The translations under genes and the position numbers were made by a program. Shown here one piece after another: positions 22,727 to 34,602 of a stretch of 64,000 nt of DNA; the stretch's first letter is position 1, and every line of letters starts with the position of its first letter. Source of the DNA: Eucalyptus grandis (Eukaryota; Streptophyta; Magnoliopsida; Myrtales; Myrtaceae); contig NC_052616.1 of the NCBI RefSeq assembly GCF_016545825.1, positions 61,587,278 to 61,651,277 of the forward strand. The letters are read 5' to 3'. The notes below the pieces were generated by a model that saw only the letters and a program-made list of their open reading frames with translations, did no database searches and was not told the DNA's origin.

Positions 22727-25700
22727 TCACGATGATCGGTGTCTCTGATGGTTGACTCCTTTCAATATGCAAAGGCGCAATCGCTGGCTTAAGGCTTCAA
22801 GTTTCTCAAATTTCTCACGCTTAGGCTTTTTCGGAGCTGGCTCTGCTTTCTTTTTCTTCTTTTTCTTTTCGTCTTTCAGGTTCTCTGGAGATCTTCGTTG
22901 CGAGCTTCTAAGTGGGGTTGCAAGAGCATTTAGAGTCGTCTAAAAATTAAACAAGAAATTGCCTTAGATTTGTTGCACAAGCAAAGGAAAGAGATGATAG
23001 TGAAGTTGGTTAGAAAATGTATAAGAGTTTTTGACTTAGTAAGTCTTAAATTAAACTGTTCATGGTCCATTGACACAGCTACATTTGGCTTCTAATGCCC
23101 ATTTTGGCTCTAAAGAGATGAAGTTTATTATAAGTCCCAATGAGATAGGTCAGTCATTATTCATCAACAAGGTCAGGGAGAGATTTTATCTGTTTTTTTC
23201 ACCTGAGACATGAATAAATCCAGCAAAACAAGCTGAAATTGAGAGGTTGGTTTTTCACCAACCATCAGCAGGGGAGAGAGAAAGAGAGAGAGACCTGGTG
23301 CCTGTCATTAGCGCATGCAGAAGGTTCATCATCGCTGCCTCCTAGAGATGAGCATCTTCCCCAGCTCTCCCTGTTTGAACTTGTAAATGAACAACATTCT
23401 TCATTCTGGCCATTTTCCTTGTCCTGCAAACAGTCCAAAGAAGTCCACCAAATTACAAAAAGAACACTCCACCTTTGCAGAGTCCCACAGTACCCATTAA
23501 ATACAAGGGTATGTCTAGTGCAAAACAAGGATGCTACCGGTCAAAATGATGAATCCAAAAAAAAAAAAAGATTTTCTAGTGTTCAAAACACAGGGCAGCA
23601 GGTGACGAGATGGGCAGCTGTATTACAACTTGCATGTAAAATCACCTATAACAAGTAACAATGAGGCACCCCATGGTCCCTAGTCTATTAGCTTTACAAA
23701 AGAGCAAATTTGTTCTTTGTGCTTTCAATTAAATTCAGAGTACTTGAAAGACCTGCACGTGGGCTGGCTCGTCGCTCCCAAATGCATTGCCTTGATGAGT
23801 GGAATCCTGCAATATGATACAAACGGAAGTCAAACAACAATTTAAAGGACTAAGCTACACCCAGGTAAGGAGGATACCTCGACCCCGTTAACTGTTGAAT
23901 TTTCGGAAAGAAGCTCGTCAACAGATCTTGCGGCCGAATTGCTAGGAAGAACTGATGATGAACTCGCAGAATCAGTGCCCATGGAACGAAGACCAGCGAT
24001 GATGTCGTATAAAAGATTCTAAATGCAAAGCAGGATAAAACATAGCATCAGCAACTTACAGCTAAATTTGAATAGCAATCTTTGTAAGGTCATTACTACA
24101 CAGGGCAGTGAAAGCACCAAAGATCTCATGATGCATTTAAGAACATAATATGAGATCATCACTCAACTACTTTCGTTTGGCTAGCAAGCTGAACAAACTT
24201 AGAAACAAAGTAAATAATGTCAATTTTCTTTGGTTGCTTTTTCATGTTACACATTCATACACCCCTGATCCAAAATCCTAAGAAGGCGCCTATCACCTAG
24301 ACAAAGCAATAGAGAATCCTCCAAAAGTTCACCCAAACATTACCTCGTCCATGCCTCCACTGATCCTCAGGTTCCCCAAGTCATAATACTTCTCTGCTTT
24401 ATTTGTATAGGCAGAGGAAACTTGAGGAGGATGAAGTACATTGTAGAAGAAAATGGAAACTGAATCATAATAAAACTGTGGCCGAGAAGAATTGTGATCA
24501 CCATCAAACTTTATGATGTTTTTGTCTCCCTGGAAAAATAAAAAATGAGTTTGATATGCCTAAGCAAGAATATAGAGGCAGAATTTTCAGGACTGCATCA
24601 TACTGCATAGGATTTGAAAATGAGGTCAGAGTGGTGGCACTGGATGAATTTGTCCCCACTAGCGTGTCCAAATAAAGCAGGTATGAATGTTTTCGGTGCA
24701 ACCTGTGCATTTTAAAGAATATCTGTATGTTAACAGTGACATAGAAATAGGACAGCAATAAAAAAATTGCTTAGAGTAAGAGCATATTCATGGTTCTGTG
24801 GTGCATGACCTTAAGAATTGTCAAATGACAACTGACTATCAAGTGAAAGAATGAATCCATTGATAATTTCATGATAACAAACCAACAACGGAAAATTTAA
24901 AGACATTAAAAAGTCCCCTTAGGAATTGTCGAATGACAACATATGAATGTGAGGAAGTGACCATCGATGACTTTGACAACTTATTAGGGGTATCCTCTTG
25001 TAAAAGATAAAGAGAGACAGCTATATTAGTTTACATTGTACGAGCAGATAGTAATTAGTTAATACACTTTGAACCAGGACAAAGACCTCATGAGGAAAGC
25101 AGTTCCATGAAACAGGACAAGCAGTGCATAAATATATCAACAAAAATGGTAGACCAACCAGAAAAATCAATTTGTTTGTCTCTGCCTCACTTACACATTT
25201 TGTTAGTGAAGTCAATGTCCTATAATGAGGTTTATAAAACAATAACAATCTCAATAGCCCAAGCCCTAATGCAGTGTGTTGACACTGCCAAAGTTATTGG
25301 GGCTTTTTTTTCAAATGAAAGATTAGACCATCATCTCACCAACATAATACATCAGAGAAATGGATTGCAAAAGCAGAAACCACATATGACAAACCTGCGA
25401 ACAATTAAGATCCATGATATCAAACTTGGCCCTCTTTTGGATCACCCTCCTCATATACTGAACCGCCATCTTTACCTAATGAAGGAACAATCCCAACAAA
25501 GAATAAGAAAATGAGGATTCTAGTAACAAAACCACAGCCAGATGCCTTTTAAGTTTCTTTTAACCCCAACCGGGCAAGATTATATATCAAAGCACACCAA
25601 TTGTCAATTAATGACAATACCCCTTCAAGAGTTCTATAAATTCAAACTAAAGTAGATTTGGAACACAATGAATATTCTATTTGTGAACAGTAATTTTCTT

Positions 25701-28220
25701 AAACTTAACCTTAGTGCCACTTCCTTTTTGTTTTTTTGTTTTACTCATGTCAACCCGATAGTAAAAGTTCACATGTTGCTTTGAAATGCTATTAGTAGGG
25801 TATGACCTGGGCATGATGTCAGGTTGCTTGAATCAAAAGTATACATCTGACTCCTTTTTGACTGCTAAAATTTTATTTCAGTGAGACAATATTATGGTAT
25901 TATGTAATTGCAGAATTCCATTAACCATGTAATTCCTGTCACAGAATGTTTATGAAGAATGACATATACTGCATAAGTTTGTGGTGGCATGCATCTCTCA
26001 TTCGGCATTCTTGTAGTTGCATTAGTATCTCGATAGTCATGGAAGCTGACACATACTGTAAATTTAGGAACACGAATTTTGTACACATCTGCTAGCTCCA
26101 ACATGAGATCAAACAGATTTGAGAAGGCACTATCCAACACCATTCCAGCAATTGAGGGGTCTTCTGCTCCATAGAGGATGCTGCATCAAGTTCCAGAAAG
26201 AAGAAGTTTATGACTGTGTTCTCGTTCTACCAAATATAACCAGAGCAAATAACTCCTCTTACTAAACACAATAAAAAAATAACAGAAAAAGCTGATGATT
26301 AGAAAAGGCGTCAACAGAACAAAAACATGTACCTAGTTACTGCTCCCATGGACCGTCCCCAAAGACCTATTCTTGATATTTGCTTATTGCTTCTTAAATG
26401 TGATACCACAACCTGAAGGTCATTTTTCTGGAACAAAGGAGAAGAGAGACTTAAAGCTTAAGCATGCATAAAGTTCCTGCCTTTACTTTTAGAAAATGTC
26501 TTACTTGTTAAGCCAAAAATAGCTACTTCTTTCATGGTTTCTTTGTGAATATAACTTGCGATCCCATGTATACATACCTCGTGCCAACCCAGGCTGACAA
26601 ATTCACCATCAGATAAGCCAGATCCCGAAAAATCAAGTGTGAAAACAGTGATATTTGATGGAAGCAGAATAACAACAGCTTCATTTGCATCAGCCCTACA
26701 TCCACTGCATTATTTACTAGAGTAAGACAGCAAAATTTACAAACTATTTCTAAAACAGCTCATATGGATATCCAACTATTCCAAACAGCCATCAAGGTTA
26801 TTTTCTTGGGAAAAGAATGAATCTTTATCTCCCTTAATGATTCCTCGTGAAAAATAATAATAATAATAAACCATGGCACAGGAGACAAGCCAATTTAAAG
26901 ATATGCGAGAAAAGGGTGTATGCACAAGACATCTAAAAAAATCCTCCACAACTCAAGAGGCAAACGAGACACTCATGGTCCTCTTGAAATAAAGACTTCA
27001 AGTTTTAAGACATTCTCTACCTGTTTCCATGGCAGTAAATAACACAAGGAAGAGGTGTTTCCTCCGGCAAAGGTGCAGGAACATAATGACTACACTTCAG
27101 GGTATGGCCTCTTTTGTTGGTAAGCTGAAATGAAAGCATCATGACTTGAAAGATCAAAAACCGCTGAGAAAATATACATTAAATTGTATAGAAAGCAAAA
27201 GAAATAATTATTTAATTGTTGGTATTGTTGTCCATACTTGCCTCCAAATCTTGTCTTTTGTACGACCTGCCTGCTAGAGTAAAATCCTTTTCCCACAAGT
27301 ATTGGTCAGGGTTGTACTCTGCCCTGTATGTAGAGCGGTATGTCAGGTAACAGAGAGAGGGCACATTAACTGTCAAGATGTTTTTCAAATTAACAAAGAA
27401 CATCTGCATACAAGCTATTGATTCTAACAGAAAAACATCGATAAGAGCTTTTTTCTATTGAGACAAACCCGACAGATGCTACTCTGTTCAACTTGGCAAC
27501 AAAGAGATGGAAACCGTAATGAGTATCTTAGACCACAGACTGCAAAATTTTGATGGGAGGGGTTCCATGAGGAGTAACCCAATGAAAGATAATGTAAAGA
27601 TAAATCTAAAGCAAATGATAGGAGCAAAACAAAAGGATCTAGTATTCATTTAAGAATATACTTTCAGATGGGAAAAAACATGTGGACGTCCTCATTTTAC
27701 TACATGTACCAGTCAATAAGCGAAGTAATCAGCATCAAAATCGAGCAATGTCCTCCTTCAGCAAAATCCAGTAATCAGAAGAAAGGCAGCGGCTATGACG
27801 ATCAATTTAGAAACCGTGATACCCTTTAAGCCCTAGAGAGAAATTAAATGATCGTCTTCCAGAAAGATCGGACGTTCCTTTCTTCTATCGCCAAAAAAAA
27901 CATTCTTTTGTCCTTTTTGAACTCCTTTCTCTTAACTCAACCCCTATTCAACGATAACAAAAGTCAATGAGGACAGACTTCAAGCAACAGCTGCCATATC
28001 GTAACAGTGGTCAATACAAATGAATCATATCTCCCCCACTTGGAACATTTGACAGAGCTAAATAACATTCAACGGAAGGTTTCCATAGCATCAAGAAAAC
28101 AAAGCTACGAGCTAGAGTCCACGAAGTAACGACGATATTGACAAAGAACACGGCAGGGACAACAAGAATGACAAACTACCTGGGAGGCCGAATCACGAAA
28201 TTGATGAACTGATCGATCAT
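22727..28220 (-). CDS. Alpha/beta hydrolase (Hydrolase_4/S33-type), 13 exons
   Basis: Exons in transcript order: 28220-28180, 27323-27242, 27124-27021, 26704-26578, 26427-26333, 26180-26057, 25475-25395, 24702-24604, 24529-24344, 24018-23878, 23806-23753, 23423-23295, 22939-22727; all phases agree and give 491 residues. It begins MIDQFINFVIRPPRAEYNPD, the hallmark of a conserved plant family. Oxyanion motif CHGNSG lies near residue 72; the nucleophile elbow GRSMG puts Ser at 144; likely acid Asp 235 (HASGDKFI) and base His 263 (FDGDHNS). The C-terminal third is polar, with a lysine run and a conserved-looking basic end (KRVNH-like: KGVNHQRHRSS). The fold predicts a serine hydrolase (esterase, lipase or thioesterase); the substrate is unknown. 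There is no signal peptide. Intron 2 (27125-27241) uses a GC donor (gag|gcaagt). Confidence 0.92.
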
Positions 28221-28880
28221 GACTCCGTTCCCTCCTCAACTCCCCTCCTAAAACCCAAACCCCCGTCTTCTACGAATTCAAAACTCCAACAACAACAGCA
28301 CCACCACCACCACACAGAAAAGAACAAAAACGAAACGCCTCCTCCTCCTCCCCCTTCAGCCCCCACCACTTATTACACCCGACAAACCAGGAGAGAAGTC
28401 AACATCTCGAGAAAGACGCCAGCTCCAAATCAAGAACCGCCATCACTACTACTCCAACCACCCCCCATTCCCAGATCTCGAGACCCGATCACCCCCGCCC
28501 CCCAACGGGAAGCTCGGAACCCCACACCCCCGCCTCCAACCCGGCAACATCCTTCACCGCATTGCACCTCCCGGGCCCGAACAGAGCCACCGCCGGCCGA
28601 CCCAAGAACCGATCACTCCCCGCCGCGAATCGCAGGCGAATCAGCTCGGCCCGAGCGAAACAAGCCGCGACCCACGATTCCCCTCCACCTTCCCCACGCG
28701 GGTTTCGCCCCCGGAATGCGAACCGCCACCTCCCTCCTCAACCTCGGCGCATCAAGAACCGTGCACGAGCAGCGAGAAATGGAAGGAAAGACAGACAAGA
28801 AAAAGCCGAGAAAGAGAAGAGAAAAAGCGAGCAAGAAAACTTTTTCGCGGTGGTTTCTCGTTTTACTAAAATTCCGTATT
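28221..28880 (-). promoter_or_regulatory. 5' leader and promoter of the hydrolase gene
   Basis: On the minus strand this runs upstream of the start codon. It is CT/AG-skewed and GC-rich up to about 28850, where composition falls sharply to AT-rich DNA. It contains CAC and CCT repeats (28296-28350). Open frames on either strand have low-complexity translations and are not supported as genes. No TATA box was fixed. Confidence 0.4.
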
Positions 28881-29384
28881 TTCTTATCTGTATTTTTTTG
28901 TAGTGACTTGTTTTCTTTTATTAGAAAAAAACCCACTTTTAATTTTCCATTCTTGCCCTTTTTTATTTATCCCTATTGATATTATTTATTTGAGTTTTGT
29001 CCTTTTCCTTTCGTCCTTTTCCATCCCATCTTTTTCATTTCATCCTGCGCTTGACGGCATATCCTCGTCATGGGGTACCTTATTTACACGCAAAAGTATA
29101 GCTCAATATCATGAAAAGTTTTTGAATTGATATATTATTAATTTTAGTGTGGTAGAAAATCCAACGCGATATGCTCGTGACGCATTTACTGAGATTAATT
29201 TTCGCCAGCACGAAAAAGGTCCCTTTCGTGCACTGTTGACAAGTCTACCAAAATATTATTGCAGAATTGGGGCCAAATTAGGGATTTTGAAAACAAGAGG
29301 GAGCTCCTAGGAAAAATTTAGTATACTCTGGCTAATCATAGGGCATTTTCTTCAAACTTGGCTTCTTAACATGACGTTGTTTAG
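28881..29384. other. AT-rich intergenic DNA
   Basis: No genes or clear repeats were seen. This begins the 7.5-kb gene-free interval. Confidence 0.4.
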
Positions 29385-29523
29385 GAGATTTATTTTATTG
29401 AATATTCCATAAGGAATCTCACAATGCATCATGAAATTTATTTATATTGAATTTTTCATAAAGAATCTCACAATGTATCATGAGATTTATTTATATTGAA
29501 TTTTTTACAAGGAATTTTACATC
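29385..29523. repeat. Tandem repeat, about 2.9 copies of a 48-49-bp unit
   Basis: Units start at 29385, 29433 and 29482 with ga-atttatttt or ga-atttatttat. Each continues attgaat, a T-rich stretch, ataa-gaatctcacaatg and atcat. The third copy is partial. Confidence 0.85.
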
Positions 29524-31494
29524 ACCCACCAATCATTTGAATTGCTTTTGTCACGAAGGTTAGCTTCGTTAGGGCACAATTTTGAAATTTTTGTAGGGGA
29601 CCAACCCCAAAAAGAAAGAGGCCAACAAAAATAGATCTACATACCAATAGTATCTTTTCAAATTTAGAGAAAAACAAATTCCTACAAGAATTATCAATCG
29701 AAACACACACCATTTTTGAAATGAAGTGAAAAAACGTACTTTCTCTATTTATCACTTGACTTTTACACTTTTCTGGACATAATCAACTTATCAATAAAAA
29801 AAATTCAAGATATTTCGAAGTAGAAAAAAAAAATCGAAAACGCGTGATTCGTGAAATTCCAGAATTGAAAGAATTTTTCTTTTTCTTTTTCCATTCACAC
29901 GCAAATCAAAAAGAAAAAACCACATCCAAAATTGGCAAAACCACTTTTTCCCCAAAGCAGGGGCCCTGCACGTGAAACCGGCCGTCCGAAAAGACGCTTA
30001 CGCCCTTGCCGGGCCACCCGAATCACGAGCCGGGGATCGGCCCTTATTCAATCGCGTGGGGCCCACGCGCGGAGGGGATGGCGCGTGGGGCAGAGTACGG
30101 GGCTTCGATGGGCGAGCGTCGTTGTCAAGAAGCGCCCCCCCGGCTCGTTTGCCGTGCTCGTTTGCCGTGCTTCCCCGGGCAACAATTTTTTCCTCCCCAA
30201 TTTCGTTCCATTTTTTTTTATTAATATTTTTTATGTTTTTCCATGCAAAATTTTTTTTTTACAAGTGGATCGGCCCATTTAATTTAATCACGCCAAAGAC
30301 AAAATCCTTTTAGGCATCTCGAGGGATGAGTAATAATTCAATCGCGTGATCACGATTGGATTGATTTATTATATTGAAAAGGTACTCGGGCACCGAATTA
30401 CAAATTGAAAATCAAAAGCGCTCGATCTGCACGCCTTTGGATGTTTTATCCCACTCGCCCCACATGGGTTTTTGTGAGCATGGAATTGCTCTCGGTAGTG
30501 ACGTGTGCGTCGAGGAAGGGAAGGTCGAGTGGGGCAATTCGTGAGCTCTCCTTTAAGAGAATAATTCGATAAAGAAGGCGAAAGAAAAGCGAAATGGTGA
30601 TCAAAATTTGGATGGTTTACTTCTAAAGAAAGACAAAAAAAGAGACATGACGTTTAACCAGCTCTTTATTTATCTGTTTTTCTAGCAAGCTTGTTGGAAG
30701 GTAGAGATGGAATGGGGTTGATGTTTCACCTCTCTCTTTTAGATTATCTGGTTGAAGAAGAGCATGACTTTTTGCCATAAGAGATAATTGCACTCGTAGA
30801 AAAGGAGGAGAAATTGGGTAAAAAAATAGAACAAAGTAGGTATGAGTCACATGGCATGTACTATTCAAGCTTGTCATGAGACCCTTTTCCTAGCCTATGG
30901 AAGCTCAAAAGGAATAGGTACCAGGTACCCCTAAAAAAAAAGGTGATTAGGAGCTTAAGATGCAAGTATGGAGTTACTTTTAGCTTTGTTAGAGTAAAGG
31001 TGTGATAGTTGTGGATCAACTAAGCACATAACCAATGTCTTGCTCTTCCAAACTCTACCGATCGCAATATTGATTTTCTCATTTGAATTATGTCATTTAT
31101 TCATACTTTAGGAGCTACTATTAATCAATTATGGGCTGATTAGAGACCTAAAGACTCAAGATGCGAGATTTGATTGCGTTAGATGGTATTTAAAGTCCAA
31201 ATTTGAGAAATGTTCGCTTTAATGCTCACCACGTGGCAATTCACTTTGCCTCTATGTTACCACGTGGCATGACATGTGTTACAGTTTTGCCACACAATGT
31301 ACATTCGACCAAAATTTTTTTAGCTTAGTAAGTCGTCAGCTACCACTTTATATCTTGTATTAGATGGAGAAAGTTATACTATTTTTGGAAAATGGACAAA
31401 AAATGTTATAATCTTTTTACGACGCTCATTTTAGAGTTAAAACTTTTCTAACAATCAACTGAGTGCTTCATTGGCAAAGAATCAATTGCTTAAT
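29524..31494. other. Intergenic DNA with an isolated GC-rich, CpG-rich segment
   Basis: Most of this is AT-rich without genes. From about 29950 to 30185 the composition becomes GC-rich with many CpGs and a CACGTG box (29969-29974). It includes the 13-mer ctcgtttgccgtg twice in a row (30143-30168). I recognise no protein or RNA in it. It could be an isolated promoter-like island or a fragment of an older insertion. Confidence 0.35.
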
Positions 31495-32125
31495 ATATGT
31501 TTAGTAACGTTTCTATTTATCTCGATTTATGTTCTTTTGTGACCCAGAACAAAAAAAGAACATAAATTTGTTTGGTAATGTCAACTAAATTTTTTATTTC
31601 TTGAAATAGTAAAGTGATTGGGGAATAGATTTAAAACAAAAATAAGAAGTAAAAAAAAGAATAGTTTCTTATTCTCAAGAATAATATCTAGAAATAAGTT
31701 ATTTTTCTTTTTCTTTTTCTTTCTTTTCTTTGTCCTTGGCCCCCATTGTCGCTCATTGTTGTCTAGCCACCATTGGCCATCATCACCGACTACTATTGTC
31801 CACCGCCCACCATCACCGCCACAACTAACGATGGTGGTTGGCAACGGCAAGCAGCCAAGGGTGGTGGTCGACGACAGCGACAGGTAGTGGCAGTCGCGGT
31901 GAGGATGAATAACAAAAACCTTAAAAAAATTAAACAAATCCTATGTTACAAAAAAATTTGTGAATCGTACCAAACACATTCCTATTCTTTTTCCATTTCA
32001 TAAATAAAAATTTTGTATAGTTATCAAATGTATTCTTTTACTTAGAAATTATTTCAGGAAATAAAAAAAAATATTTCTAAAAAGAAATTGTTCTTTGAAA
32101 TATAAACATCACCAAACAAATCCTT
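31495..32125. mobile_element. MITE-like element with imperfect terminal inverted repeats
   Basis: The left end reads tatgtttagtaacgtttct. The right end, in reverse complement, reads atttgtttggtgatgtttat, so the two match imperfectly. Further inward, agtta/ttatttctt-type words also pair. The centre (31735-31900) is a GC-richer block with ccaccattgg facing gatggtggttgg. The tttggtaacgtttct-type end is common among plant non-autonomous DNA elements. No target duplication or transposase was found. Confidence 0.45.
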
Positions 32126-34019
32126 AAGTGGCTCATTTGGCAACTCGCCCTACATGGATTTTGAAATTAAATTTTGACTCTGACATGGCTTTTATAAAAA
32201 GAAACTTAGGTTCTTCATGGACAATCTTCAATTAACATGGCAAAAAAAGGCTTAAAATGATCTCGTTGTGGTTGTTTTGTTTCCCCAAATTGATTTGAAA
32301 ATGAAGCTCAAATTTTGAGTCTTCTCTTTGAAACTTGACCGAAGAAGAAGAGAGACCGAGGGATCGTGGCTCAACCATTGGAGGAGAGGAGAGAGAAATG
32401 GAGGGTTGGAAGAGTAATATGTTCGGAAGATTGGATTCTCATCCTCTCATACTTGTGGATTTTTCATATATTCCCCCATTTCTTAAGTTACTTTTTGGTT
32501 CTTCTTTCTTAAATTTAACTATTTGAAAAATAGAGGGTAGAAACGAGAAAAGTAAAGAAAATAGGGTTTTTAGAAAATCAAGACAGCCTTCTCAAACTGT
32601 AGTGGCCAAGCAAATTCTAAATAAGCATGACTCGCATGCAATCAAGATGGCCTTCACCCAAAAGGAACTTCTTAAGTCGTCCCCATCAATTTCTTGACAC
32701 AACTTGTATAACGACTTAGTCTAACGAGGGTGGGAATGGTCACTAGGGCCAAAGGACTTGGATAAAGAGCGGTTCCTAATAGGCATCTAGAATATGCGAA
32801 GGTGTAGGAAAGAACCAAAACGTACACCAAATAAGGGAGAGTGATTCTAAGTACGTATATAAAAAAATGGAATTAATTCATGAAAGCACATTTTGACATA
32901 ACAACAATTTGATTCGAATTTCCATATTTAAGTGTGCTTACGTTAAAGCACTACCAGAATTGTTGACCTCTTGAAAAATTGCCTTTCTTATGCGAAAAGA
33001 TAAAATTGTGAGGCTTAATATATGACGGGCTAAAGCTGACAATAGTTCGAGTAAGTCAATCTGAAGACGTTGCAATATAGCATTATGGCAAGATAGCCAT
33101 GCAAAAATTGGTGGGCTTATAACAAACCATCTAAAGAGGGTGAGGTGTGATGTCCTATAACATCACGCACGGCATATGTCCAATCTGTTGTATAATTTAT
33201 TTTTACTATTAGCATGTGGAAGTGCAATGAAATCCTCACAACACATTCTATAAGAAATTGCACGAGTTTGAATGATTTGTAGGCACAATTTTTCCATTTA
33301 TAGCCATCTTCCAAGTATTAGTATAAGTACAAAAAAGAAACATGATACAACTCAATAACTTTGGGAAGAAGATCGGGTCTTATCGATACTACCCCATGCT
33401 CCTACATCCAAAACTTGCCTACACTGGGCCATGATTATACAATGGGTCGACAATTTTGTCCATCCAAAACTTGCCATCATCGTCGATACTAGGAGGACCA
33501 CCGAAGCTCCTAAGTGGTCCAACCAACTCCTCATTAATGTTGAAGTATCGGGCAACATAATGATGAGGGACCCACCTCGATACAACTATATCGATCCATA
33601 TCACCAAACTATACATAGTATATATGACGGCTAAATCAGGTACAAATATATTTATAGGAACTCCAAACTACAGCAGGGGAGGGTGATCTATTCTACAAAT
33701 TTGAAAAATAAGAGGTAAGTTGAACTCTAGTAGATGAAATCTCTAAGTTTAAGGTAAGAAATCATTTTACCACTCAACTCGATATCTACAAAACAATGTT
33801 AAATTCAAAACAAATACATAATAGCCATGTATGATAAATGTAGAAGCAAATGCACCATCTTTCACATTAAAAACATTGCATAAGATGGTTTACTCAAATG
33901 CAAGTGGATGACATAACCTACTATATGATTACATGGCCATTACTACGTAGACATGATATTTGCATTTATACATGACCATAGGCATGTGTCATATTCATTA
34001 AGCATATCATCTTTTCTTG
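32126..34019. other. Gene-free intergenic DNA
   Basis: Overlapping short ORFs around 33350-33630 on both strands show no recognisable motif. No structural RNA or splice-supported exon was seen. Confidence 0.35.
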
Positions 34020-34200
34020 ACTTGTGGAGCATCCCGACACAAACGGCATCTCTACTTTGAGACATCCTGAGGCATTCCGACTCACGAGACACCTTGACAT
34101 ACAAGGCATCTCAACTCCAAAGCATTCTTACAAATGGAGCATCTTGACTCCGAGGTATCTTGACACTCTCGGGGCATCTCAACTCCGAGATATTGTGTCC
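34020..34200. repeat. Degenerate minisatellite built on a ggcatctcgactccgag-like word
   Basis: Variants of a 16-20-bp word recur about eight to ten times: gagcatcccgacac, ggcatctctactttgag, ggcattccgactcacgag, ggcatctcaactccaaa, gagcatcttgactccgag, gggcatctcaactccgag. Spacing is irregular. Confidence 0.7.
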
Positions 34201-34446
34201 ACTAATATATGGGCGATGTAAACATAACATAATATATATAGTGATCTGCCTTACATCAATAATGAAGTCAATAGTAATTTACCATTTCTTGCATAGCCAT
34301 TTTCATAATCAACATTTGGTAGGCAACATCATCTTATGTAAATCATTAATGCCATGCCTATTCCATGAATTACTTATATATGTAAAAATAACACACTTAC
34401 CTTTTTCTAGTTCTCATGCATGCAATGATAACATTCTTAGAGAATC

Positions 34447-34602
34447 GATAACGTGAACATTAACAACTAAAATGATTGGCAATGTGAACATTGACAACCA
34501 AAATGATCAATAATGTGAACATTGACAACTAAAGTAATCGTTAACGTGAATATCGACAACCAAAATAATTGATAATGTGAACATCAATAGCATAATTAAT
34601 TG
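34447..34602. repeat. 31-bp tandem repeat, about five copies
   Basis: The word gtgaaca/gtgaata starts at 34453, 34484, 34515, 34546 and 34577, an exact 31-bp period. The unit is approximately gtgaacattgacaac followed by aaaatgatt-ataat. Copies differ by a few substitutions but no indels. Confidence 0.92.

Noticed and set aside
28562..28979. Plus-strand ORFs opposite the hydrolase leader
   Set aside because: They are shadows of a GC-rich, CT-skewed 5' leader, with arginine-rich or lysine-rich low-complexity translations.
29932..30282. Overlapping ORFs in the GC-rich island
   Set aside because: High GC removes stop codons by chance; the translations are arginine-rich and match nothing I know.
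33352..33634. Overlapping ORFs on both strands that looked like a possible retroelement fragment
   Set aside because: No catalytic motif of integrase, reverse transcriptase or protease could be found.
34020..34602. Regular repeats considered as a CRISPR array
   Set aside because: These are contiguous tandem units without unique spacers, in a plant nuclear context.
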